Shown here in pieces: positions 58,496-63,941 of a DNA stretch of 64,000 nt (its first letter is position 1; the number at the start of each line of letters is the position of its first letter). Location: positions 23,548 through 87,547 of IMG/VR virus record IMGVR_UViG_3300033146_001994, one strand, 5' to 3'. The DNA is from a virus. Both the position numbers and the translations under genes were made by a program. The notes beneath the pieces were generated by a model. That model worked only from the letters and a program-made list of their open reading frames with translations, ran no database searches and had not been told where the DNA came from.

Positions 58496-58687
58496 ATGGT
58501 AGGAAAATATGTAATCATAGACTTAAGAAGCATAGACCATGTGAAAGACCAAATGGTCTATATGACAGACCAAAACGGCAAAATTATCCTCTGTAACACT
58601 GAGATAGATGCCGCCATAACTTGCGAAATGCTTGGATTTAAAAATGTTTGGATTTGCAAATTGATTTTTAATTATGTAAATATTTGA
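58496..58687 (+). CDS. Small cassette-region protein, 63 aa
   Basis: A short alpha/beta protein (KYVIIDLRSIDHVKDQMVYM) with two cysteines. The ATG lies in an A-rich leader. No match recognised. The neighbouring junctions are degenerate, so it is unclear whether it shares a cassette with the next gene. Confidence 0.4.
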   Translation: MVGKYVIIDLRSIDHVKDQMVYMTDQNGKIILCNTEIDAAITCEMLGFKNVWICKLIFNYVNI

Positions 58688-58719
58688 TAAGATGAAAAAA
58701 ATATAATTAATTATAATAT

Positions 58720-58725
58720 AGGAGG
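58720..58725 (+). promoter_or_regulatory. Strong Shine-Dalgarno sequence (AGGAGG)
   Basis: A perfect AGGAGG five bases before the ATG at 58731. Other genes in the window have A-rich leaders without it, so this one stands out as coming from a host that uses Shine-Dalgarno initiation. Confidence 0.7.
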
Positions 58726-58730
58726 ATTTT

Positions 58731-58994
58731 ATGAATAAAAAAGATACTAAAAGACTTGAAAACATAAAGAAAAGATTAGGTGTAACAACAAAAGCAGAAA
58801 ATGTAGTAGTGGAGCATTTATTCAAACGTGACTTAAATAGAAGTATATTACTTGAGAGTTATGGTGATATTAAAGAAAAAGACGGGTGGATTCAAATAAA
58901 TGCAATAACAAATAAACATTCCTATTTATTTAGTATATCAGTAAGTGAACTAGAAAAGGGAGACGAAAGAGAGTTATGGCACAAAATTGATTAA
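58731..58994 (+). CDS. Cassette-region soluble protein, 87 aa
   Basis: A charged protein: an N-terminal basic helix (KKDTKRLENIKKRLGVTTKAE) followed by a beta-type end. The start is fixed by the perfect Shine-Dalgarno. No family recognised. The different initiation signal suggests recent transfer. Confidence 0.5.
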   Translation: MNKKDTKRLENIKKRLGVTTKAENVVVEHLFKRDLNRSILLESYGDIKEKDGWIQINAITNKHSYLFSISVSELEKGDERELWHKID

Positions 58995-59080
58995 TTGATA
59001 TAATGGAATACAGCTATATGTAAGGTTTTGATAAAAAGTCGTTTTAATGTTTTTTATTTATTATTAGCGTTTTGTTTTAT

Positions 59081-59100
59081 TAATAACTTAAAATTGAAAT
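59081..59100 (+). repeat. Shared cassette leader block
   Basis: TAATAACTTAAAATTGAAAT lies directly before the gene at 59103. A copy with 19 identical bases precedes the gene at 58037 (58015-58033), and weaker versions precede the genes at 61419 and 61861. It may supply translation signals to cassette genes. Confidence 0.5.
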
Positions 59101-59102
59101 CA

Positions 59103-59291
59103 ATGAAAGAAATACTAAATACTAATCAAATATTAAAAGCAACAATTTGGTTAAAAGAACATAGAAAACACGTTTATGATATGGTGTGTAATTCAAAAAA
59201 TGAATATCCACCAACAGATAACAAAGATAAGAATAATCCTAATTTATGGAAACCTGAACATTGGAAATGGTTTTTGCATAATGCAGGGTAA
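59103..59291 (+). CDS. Cassette gene: small protein, 62 aa
   Basis: ATG at 59103 after the shared leader block. A helical, basic-aromatic protein ending WKPEHWKWFLHNAG. The stop TAA is inside the GGGTAAC box of the following attC-like site. Function unknown. Confidence 0.5.
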   Translation: MKEILNTNQILKATIWLKEHRKHVYDMVCNSKNEYPPTDNKDKNNPNLWKPEHWKWFLHNAG

Positions 59292-59406
59292 CGGTTTGTA
59301 TATAAAACGGTGCAAAACGAAATGTAATAGAAAACAGAGAATTAAATAATTAAATATAAACTAAATAAAAGACCACAACAGCATTGTTTTATATACTTTG
59401 TTACGT
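59286..59406 (+). mobile_element. attC-like recombination site 2
   Basis: The R'' box is GGGTAAC (59286-59292). GTATATAAAAC (59298-59308) is perfectly complementary to GTTTTATATAC (59386-59396). The R' core is GTTACGT (59400-59406). Total ~121 bases, within the range of integron attC sites. The next cassette starts TTACGTGGCGTT. Confidence 0.75.
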
Positions 59407-59418
59407 GGCGTTAAGAAA

Positions 59419-59733
59419 ATGGGCGATTATATTGATAATGTTGTTATTAGGCTAAAAAGAAAATATAGCAAGGACGAACTTGTGCAAAGTATGCTTAAGG
59501 AGCAAAGCCAACTTGAATTAGAAAATGGTATACTTAAAAGTGAAAAAGATGAATTGGAATATGAACTAAACCAAATAAAAAAAATGGATAGCAAAACCAA
59601 ACGAGATTTTCACCAAACTTTATATGTTAAAAACACTAAGAAAGAATTAAAAGCTTTGCGCGAATTATGCAAGAAACTTAAAAAAGAAAACCAAGAACTT
59701 TGGGGTAAGTTGGCAAAAGCTAATGCCACATAA
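59419..59733 (+). CDS. Cassette gene: coiled-coil protein, 104 aa
   Basis: ATG at 59419 is preferred over upstream codons that overlap the R' core. Almost entirely heptad-like coiled coil (ELVQSMLKEQSQLELENGIL, LKALRELCKKLKKENQELW). Similar short coiled-coil proteins occur in phages. No specific function. Confidence 0.55.
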   Translation: MGDYIDNVVIRLKRKYSKDELVQSMLKEQSQLELENGILKSEKDELEYELNQIKKMDSKTKRDFHQTLYVKNTKKELKALRELCKKLKKENQELWGKLAKANAT

Positions 59734-59737
59734 TAGA

Positions 59738-59859
59738 TGGTAATACGGTGTTGGTGCGAAAATGAAAGCGCTTACTTAAATTAACCACAAAATTAAGAAT
59801 GAAATATGGAAATTAAATATTAACCACATACTCGCACTACATTATATTTTATGTTGTGG
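59738..59859 (+). mobile_element. attC-like recombination site 3
   Basis: The 5' half GGTAATACGGTGTTGGTGCG pairs through GGTGCG with CGCACTAC (59833-59840) in the 3' half. The R' core is GTTGTGG (59853-59859). The stop region just before (GCCACATAA) is also similar to a normal R'' box, suggesting a small insertion between box and stem. ATTAACCACATACTCGC shares the ATTAACC element found in other sites. Confidence 0.6.
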
Positions 59860-59882
59860 TGCGTTTATTTAAAATTATAGCA

Positions 59883-60059
59883 ATGCCAAAAGGAAAACCG
59901 AAAAGTAAATTTGTATTTGATATAGACCCAAAAACAGGGAAAGAAAAGGGTTGTGAATACGAAAATGGAACTTGGTGTGATTTACCTAAATATAAAAGAT
60001 GTGAACATTGTATTAGGCTAAACGACGGAAGTAAGGCTTGTTATGTTACTTCTCTTTAA
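59883..60059 (+). CDS. Cassette gene: Cys-rich small protein, 58 aa
   Basis: A basic N-terminus (PKGKPKSKF) followed by five cysteines (CEYENGTWC, CEHC, C near the end), a likely zinc site. ATG at 59883; a GTG at 59856 overlaps the R' core. Function unknown. Confidence 0.5.
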   Translation: MPKGKPKSKFVFDIDPKTGKEKGCEYENGTWCDLPKYKRCEHCIRLNDGSKACYVTSL

Positions 60060-60063
60060 TGCA

Positions 60064-60195
60064 CCACAACGGTGTGAATATGGCAAGTAGCCAACAATAG
60101 AATGAGAATTTTTAAAATAAATATAATGTTTAACCTTTCGCAAATAGCTCCAAAAAGACCACATAGCAGGCTATTTGCTATATTTTATGTTATGT
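60064..60195 (+). mobile_element. attC-like recombination site 4
   Basis: The R'' box is CCACAAC (60064-60070), followed by GGTGTGAATATGGCAAGTAG. The end of that half (AGTAGCC) and GGCTATTTGC (60169-60178) are complementary. The R' core is GTTATGT (60189-60195). The element AAAGACCACATAGCA before the 3' half is also present in site 2. Confidence 0.75.
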
Positions 60196-60207
60196 GGCGT
60201 TGAAATT

Positions 60208-60471
60208 ATGAAAATAACTAAAATTTATTACAATTTTGTGCAAGTTCAATTTGAAGATGGGGCAGGAGAAGATTACATGATAGCGGAAGTAGGAAAACCA
60301 TTTTTATCTTATAATGGTGGTGATGAATATCAAGACAAAAAAATTATCAATATCACAGAACACAGACCCGCGGGTGAAGGCGATAAATGGTTTTACGATA
60401 TTGAATTAGAAGATGACAAAATTGTTAGAGTGTTTAATATTAATTCAGTATTTTATTCAAATGCCACATAA
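60208..60471 (+). CDS. Cassette gene: small acidic protein, 87 aa
   Basis: ATG at 60208. A beta-rich acidic protein (KIYYNFVQVQFEDGAGEDYMI, KWFYDIELEDDKIVRVFN), probably a small barrel. The stop TAA is inside the CACATAAC box. Not recognised. Confidence 0.5.
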   Translation: MKITKIYYNFVQVQFEDGAGEDYMIAEVGKPFLSYNGGDEYQDKKIINITEHRPAGEGDKWFYDIELEDDKIVRVFNINSVFYSNAT

Positions 60472-60495
60472 CAGTTCTGATAAGATACGTTGCAA
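60465..60495 (+). repeat. Cassette tail box with second-family junction
   Basis: CACATAAC (60465-60472) with its flank is complementary to the cassette start GTTATGTGGCGTT at 60189 (12 of 13 bases). It is followed by AGTTCTGATAAGATACGTTG, almost identical to 57402-57421. No GTTRNNN core precedes the next gene, so the 3' half is missing or of another type. Confidence 0.55.
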
Positions 60496-60534
60496 ATACA
60501 AAGAATTGATTTATAAATTTAATAAGATTTAAAT

Positions 60535-60876
60535 ATGAAATACTTACGTAACAAATTAGCACAATTTAAGCAATGGATTTCATCTATTGTTAAGTTTCGT
60601 TTTTGTAAAATTACAAGTGAAACTCAAAAATCAAAAAGAATTAAATCATTATTTGAAACTTATTTCGATGGATGTTACGGAGTGGATGCACAAGAAACCG
60701 TATCAAATACTTATGCAATGGGAATATGTAAGTTAGAATATAGTGATAGTACAAATATACTTACTGTGCATCTACGTAGACCCGGATTATTAATTGGAAA
60801 ACAAGGCAGAATTATTGAAGAAGTTGAGAAATATTTAAAATGTAAAATCAAAATAATTGAGATAACACATTTTTAA
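60535..60876 (+). CDS. KH-domain RNA-binding protein, 113 aa
   Basis: The C-terminal ~40 residues (TVHLRRPGLLIGKQGRIIEE) carry the GxxG loop (G88-K-Q-G91) of a KH domain, in the arrangement of type II KH folds such as ribosomal protein S3. The N-terminal ~40 residues are basic. It would bind single-stranded RNA or DNA. It lies in the cassette array and is followed by a very good attC-like site. Confidence 0.7.
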   Translation: MKYLRNKLAQFKQWISSIVKFRFCKITSETQKSKRIKSLFETYFDGCYGVDAQETVSNTYAMGICKLEYSDSTNILTVHLRRPGLLIGKQGRIIEEVEKYLKCKIKIIEITHF

Positions 60877-60881
60877 ATGAA

Positions 60882-61011
60882 ACTTAACGGTGTAGCGTAT
60901 GAAATGTAGGCGATTAAAACAACTACTTTTCATATTTGCACCAAACTAAATTAAAAGATGAAACGATTATTAACCGACATACACGCCTATATTTTATACG
61001 CATTGTTAGGC
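60882..61011 (+). mobile_element. attC-like recombination site 5 (best-paired site)
   Basis: The R'' box is ACTTAAC (60882-60888). GCGTATGAAATGTAGGCG (60895-60912) pairs with CGCCTATATTTTATACGC (60984-61001) at 16 of 18 positions. The R' core is GTTAGGC (61005-61011), which fits the integron consensus GTTRRRY exactly. The spacer contains ATTATTAACC, shared with other sites. Confidence 0.85.
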
Positions 61012-61030
61012 GTATGTGCTTTAAATTAAA

Positions 61031-61306
61031 ATGATTATGAATAAGTCAATAGAAATAAAACATTTCAATTTAATAGATTACAATATTCTTTTAAAAGTTG
61101 TCACTGAATATGTAAAGCAATATCAAATAAGTAGAAATAAATTTGAATATGAAAAACATATATTTGACTTAACAGATACCGTATATGGTTTGAAATGTCA
61201 TAAAAATCCTGTTAAGATTTCAATAGATAATCATTGGAAATCGTTTTGGGTTAAAGTAAGAGAAACAAAAACTAAATATAAATTTGATATATGGTATGCT
61301 TCTTAG
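61031..61306 (+). CDS. Cassette gene: small protein, 91 aa
   Basis: ATG at 61031 (a second ATG at 61037 is equally possible). A soluble basic protein rich in Lys, Tyr and Asn (EYVKQYQISRNKFEYEKHIF; DNHWKSFWVKVRET). Lies between two attC-like sites as a single-gene cassette. Not recognised. Confidence 0.5.
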   Translation: MIMNKSIEIKHFNLIDYNILLKVVTEYVKQYQISRNKFEYEKHIFDLTDTVYGLKCHKNPVKISIDNHWKSFWVKVRETKTKYKFDIWYAS

Positions 61307-61313
61307 CATTACG

Positions 61314-61375
61314 ACTAATGGTTAGTATAAGATGCAACGCAGTGACCGTAGGGTGCATTTTATACATTGTTAGCC
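61314..61375 (+). mobile_element. attC-like recombination site 6 (short type)
   Basis: GTATAAGATGCA (61325-61336) pairs with TGCATTTTATAC (61354-61365) with one mismatch. The R'' is ACTAAT and the R' is GTTAGCC (61369-61375). About 62 bases, the size of the shortest integron attC sites. Confidence 0.75.
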
Positions 61376-61418
61376 TTAGTATGGCTTAATTTAGTAATAA
61401 CTTAAATAAATAGAAATA

Positions 61419-61778
61419 ATGAATAGAGAAATAAAATTTAGAGCATGGGATAAGCAAAATAACGCATTTGCTGAATTATATACAAATGTAGATTGTATGA
61501 ATAATTTAGATAATGATAATGTTGCAATTATGCAGTATTCTGGTTTAAAAGACAAAAATAATAAGGAAATATTTGAAGGTGATATTATTAAAATCCCTGA
61601 TGATTATGATACTTACGGAATATTTGCAGGGGAAATATACGAAATATATTTTGCTTATGGTGGATTTAGATTAAAACCTAAAAACTCAAAAAGGCGTGGG
61701 AATTGGCTTGAAGATGAAAAAGAATTAGAAGTGATAGGTAATATTTATGAAAATAAAGACTTATTACCTACTTCTTAA
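61419..61778 (+). CDS. YopX-family phage protein
   Basis: The N-terminus MNREIKFRAWDKQNNAF and the middle motif MQYSGLKDKNNKEIFEGDII are the hallmark of the YopX family, common in phages of many bacteria but without a proven function. The 119-residue length is typical. As a single-gene cassette with an attC-like site on its left and a matching tail on its right, it shows that phage-type genes are carried in this array. Confidence 0.85.
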   Translation: MNREIKFRAWDKQNNAFAELYTNVDCMNNLDNDNVAIMQYSGLKDKNNKEIFEGDIIKIPDDYDTYGIFAGEIYEIYFAYGGFRLKPKNSKRRGNWLEDEKELEVIGNIYENKDLLPTS

Positions 61779-61784
61779 TATTAA

Positions 61785-61815
61785 GGCTAACGGATTATGG
61801 CTATGTATAGTGCCG
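61785..61815 (+). repeat. Cassette tail box (R'' GGCTAAC), 3' half not found
   Basis: TAAGGCTAAC is complementary to the start of the same cassette (GTTAGCCTTA at 61369) over 10 of 10 bases. It is followed by GGATTATGGCTATGTATAG, similar to other 5' halves, but no GTTRNNN core is seen before the next gene at 61861. Confidence 0.55.
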
Positions 61816-61860
61816 GCAAATTGCACGGAACTTTAAATTATTAACTTAAATTAGTGAGCG

Positions 61861-62274
61861 ATGAAAATAATTATAAAACCTGTAAATGATATAGAAAAAA
61901 AAGATTTCCCAAAAAGTGTTGTTTCAATGCAATTAGGAATATCTCTTTTTATATTAGAACAATCTGATATTGAAGAAGTAATTAAGAAATTAAGCAAATA
62001 TAGTGAACGACAAAAAAACACTGACCATTTAGAAAACACCGAACAAAAGGCATTACATATAGATGATATTATGTTGTGTCTTGAATTAAGATTAAATATA
62101 GATACATGGGGGAGTTATAAAAAAGGCGATATAGAAGTATTTTACATAAGAATTTGCGATGAACAAAACGGCTTAGTTAGATATCCAATAGATAAAAGAT
62201 GGGATATTATTAGTTGTAGTTTAGTGAATGCCCCTAACAGTTCTAATGAGAATAGTAACCGAAATATAATATGA
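61861..62274 (+). CDS. Cassette-region protein, 137 aa
   Basis: A soluble protein with a helix-rich first half and an EVFYIRICDEQNGLVRYPIDK segment. The reading frame runs through a CCCTAAC box (62232-62238), so the last ~14 codons may not belong to the original gene. The start is ATG at 61861 after an ATTAACTTAAATT leader. Not recognised. Confidence 0.45.
   Translation: MKIIIKPVNDIEKKDFPKSVVSMQLGISLFILEQSDIEEVIKKLSKYSERQKNTDHLENTEQKALHIDDIMLCLELRLNIDTWGSYKKGDIEVFYIRICDEQNGLVRYPIDKRWDIISCSLVNAPNSSNENSNRNII
62232..62262 (+). repeat. Cassette tail box with second-family junction
   Basis: CCCTAAC (62232-62238) followed by AGTTCTAATGAGAATAGTAACC, related to the second-family sequence at 60473. 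It lies inside the 3' end of the preceding reading frame. Confidence 0.4.
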
Positions 62275-62372
62275 TGGTTTACTGAATATAAAATAAAATA
62301 AATATTGTAAAATAGTATATGATATAAAAATAATGTATATATTTACAGTAAATAATATATAAAAAGTACACC

Positions 62373-62996
62373 ATGAAAACAAATCAAATAATGGTTAGAG
62401 AAGAAAAGCAATTTCTACAACGGACAAAAGATGGTTATTTTAGTGCTACCACACTTTTGAACTATTGGAATACAAATAACCCAAAAAAAAGAAAAGAAAT
62501 GGGTATTTACAAAAGAAATAAAAGTACAAAGGAATTTATTAAACATTTGCAAAAAGAGAATATTGAAAACCCTTACATTTCATCAAATAAGGGAACTTGG
62601 CTTCATCCAAAATTATTTATCGATTTTGCAATGTGGGTTTCTGTTGAGTTTAAAAGTAAGGTTATTGATTATGTCTTGGATGGACTTATATTTAATCGGA
62701 ATGAAGCAGGAGATTATTATAAAGAAATGTGTGCGACTATTATGGATACTCATATTGAATTTTTCGGAACAAAACCAAATCCGAAAATATACAGTGAAGA
62801 AGCTAATAGAATTACAAAAATATTAAAATTACATAAAAAGGATAGAAACCTAATGACCGAAAATGAATTGAATACCATAACTGTATTGCAAAAAACAAAC
62901 GTTTTACTATTGCGAAAAAAGGTAGGGAAAGATGCAAGAATAAAGCAATTAATGCTTCAAGCAGAAATATTAAATATTGACGACCATTCTTTGTAG
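62373..62996 (+). CDS. KilA-N domain protein (phage DNA-binding / antirepressor type)
   Basis: A 207-residue protein whose first ~110 residues fit the KilA-N domain: YFSATTLLNYWN, a basic middle, then GTWLHPKLFIDFAMWVSVEFKSKVIDYVLDG. KilA-N proteins are found in phages and large DNA viruses, where they bind DNA and often act as antirepressors or regulators. The C-terminal ~90 residues are helical and basic and may be a second binding part. It is followed by a weak attC-like site. Its start is preceded by a 98-base AT-rich leader. Confidence 0.8.
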   Translation: MKTNQIMVREEKQFLQRTKDGYFSATTLLNYWNTNNPKKRKEMGIYKRNKSTKEFIKHLQKENIENPYISSNKGTWLHPKLFIDFAMWVSVEFKSKVIDYVLDGLIFNRNEAGDYYKEMCATIMDTHIEFFGTKPNPKIYSEEANRITKILKLHKKDRNLMTENELNTITVLQKTNVLLLRKKVGKDARIKQLMLQAEILNIDDHSL

Positions 62997-63093
62997 CCTT
63001 GAATGGAGAGCTAATAAATTACATAGAATTAAATAGATATTATTAACCACAGATTAAGCAATTAACCGCTATCATTTTTATTTATTGTTAAGG
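62983..63093 (+). mobile_element. attC-like recombination site 7 (weak 5' half)
   Basis: The 3' half is clear: ATTATTAACC, CCGCTATCATTTTTATTTAT and an R' core GTTAAGG (63087-63093), all features shared with site 1. The 5' half (CCTTGAATGG with GAGAGC) is diverged and pairs poorly. Confidence 0.45.
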
Positions 63094-63094
63094 A

Positions 63095-63244
63095 TTGTTT
63101 ACTTATGGAAAAAGAATAAAAAAAAGTAAAAAAAGTATTTCAACAGCACATCATTCAATATTAATTGGAGATGGATTATTTACAGATAAATCTTATCATT
63201 TATTGGTGAATAAGAATGGTGTAAAAATTGACAAAATTGCTTAA
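63095..63244 (+). CDS. Possible very small cassette gene, 49 aa, non-ATG start
   Basis: An open frame from a TTG right after the R' core to a TAA that forms part of the GCTTAAC box. The product would be basic at the start (GKRIKKSKKS) with a beta-type end (HHSILIGDGLFTDKSYHLLV). The alternative ATG nearby gives only four codons. It may be a decayed gene. Confidence 0.3.
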   Translation: MFTYGKRIKKSKKSISTAHHSILIGDGLFTDKSYHLLVNKNGVKIDKIA

Positions 63245-63301
63245 CGTGCCGATTATATGGCACGTATGAGGAACGAATATGGGCTATATAATGTGTTGTG
63301 T
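63239..63301 (+). mobile_element. attC-like recombination site 8 (short type)
   Basis: The R'' is GCTTAAC (63239-63245). GATTATATGGC (63251-63261) pairs with GGCTATATAAT (63282-63292) except for one G-T and the end base. The R' is GTTGTGT (63295-63301). About 63 bases. The 112 bases after it, up to the next gene, hold only a G-rich leader with no gene. Confidence 0.55.
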
Positions 63302-63413
63302 GTCTGTGGGCGGGGATTATAGCACAAAGTTTATTTTGCGAAACAAGAATTAAAAAAGAAAAAAAGGGAAGGCGAAAACTTTATAGAGTAGCCAAATAAA
63401 TAAATTTATAAAA

Positions 63414-63632
63414 ATGGATAATTCATTTTACGAAAGACTTCTAACAGAAGCACAAGAGTTGGCAACAAAAACAAATGCCTTAAATGACTTTATGAGAACG
63501 CAAAAATTCGTTGATTTAGATAGGGTAAACAAAAATTTACTTTACAAGCAATCGAGATTAATGAATGAGTATTTACAAATACTTGGGCAACGAATTGAAT
63601 TGTTTGGCGAGAAGTTTTCTTTTAAGAAGTAG
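63414..63632 (+). CDS. Cassette gene: short helical phage protein, possibly Acb2/Tad1-like
   Basis: A 72-residue helical-hairpin protein with the pattern FYERLLTEAQELATKTNALN, then FVDLDRVNKNLLYKQSRLMN and YLQILGQRIELFG. This resembles the small phage family that includes the Acb2/Tad1 hairpin proteins, which sequester cyclic nucleotide signals of CBASS or Thoeris defence. The resemblance is judged by eye. If correct, an anti-defence gene is carried as a mobile cassette. Confidence 0.5.
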   Translation: MDNSFYERLLTEAQELATKTNALNDFMRTQKFVDLDRVNKNLLYKQSRLMNEYLQILGQRIELFGEKFSFKK

Positions 63633-63670
63633 TGCGGTGGGCTTTTTATTTTTAACCCCAAATAACGCAC

Positions 63671-63721
63671 AAAGTTAGAAACGTGGTACAGTGTTAGCAT
63701 TGGTTATACGCATTGTTAGGC
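63671..63721 (+). mobile_element. attC-like recombination site 9 (3' end clear)
   Basis: Ends in R' GTTAGGC (63715-63721) preceded by TATACGCATT, identical to the end of site 5. The R''-like end is uncertain (ATAACGCACAAAG). The site is short and its pairing is weak. Confidence 0.45.
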
Positions 63722-63796
63722 ACTGTGCCACCTTTAAACAGGAGCAAGTGTTTAGCAATTAACGAATATAATATCATTTTTGGCATTGTGCCTAAC
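63716..63796 (+). mobile_element. ORF-less mini-cassette
   Basis: An 81-base unit starting TTAGGCACTGTGCC and ending GGCATTGTGCCTAAC. Its end is complementary to GTTAGGCACTGTGCC at 13 of 15 positions, the same start-to-tail relation as the gene-bearing cassettes. No reading frame with a plausible start fits inside it. Confidence 0.55.
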
Positions 63797-63921
63797 GGTG
63801 TGAATATATTGTTGGTGCGATTTATAAAACGATTGCCTGACATCAGAAAAACATTAAATGTGAAACGAGAAAATTTAAAATATAGTAATAACCAAGCACT
63901 GCAATATATTTGTTGTTGTGG
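63790..63921 (+). mobile_element. attC-like recombination site 10
   Basis: The R'' is GCCTAAC (63790-63796). GAATATATTGTTGGTGC (63802-63818) pairs with GCACTGCAATATATTT (63896-63911), with one gap. The R' is GTTGTGG (63915-63921), the same core as site 3. The next cassette starts TTGTGGTGCGTTAAATTC. Confidence 0.75.
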
Positions 63922-63941
63922 TGCGTTAAATTCTTAATATT

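Noticed and set aside
59398-60207. Upstream GTG/TTG starts for the cassette genes at 59419, 59883 and 60208
   Set aside because: They lie on or within a few bases of the R' recombination cores, which would tie the coding sequence to the neighbouring cassette. Downstream ATG codons exist in each case.
63713-63937. Open frame of 74 codons across the mini-cassette and the last attC-like site
   Set aside because: It runs through two recombination sites and the mini-cassette, has a start inside the R' core, and shows Cys-rich nonsense at its end. The site pattern explains the DNA better.
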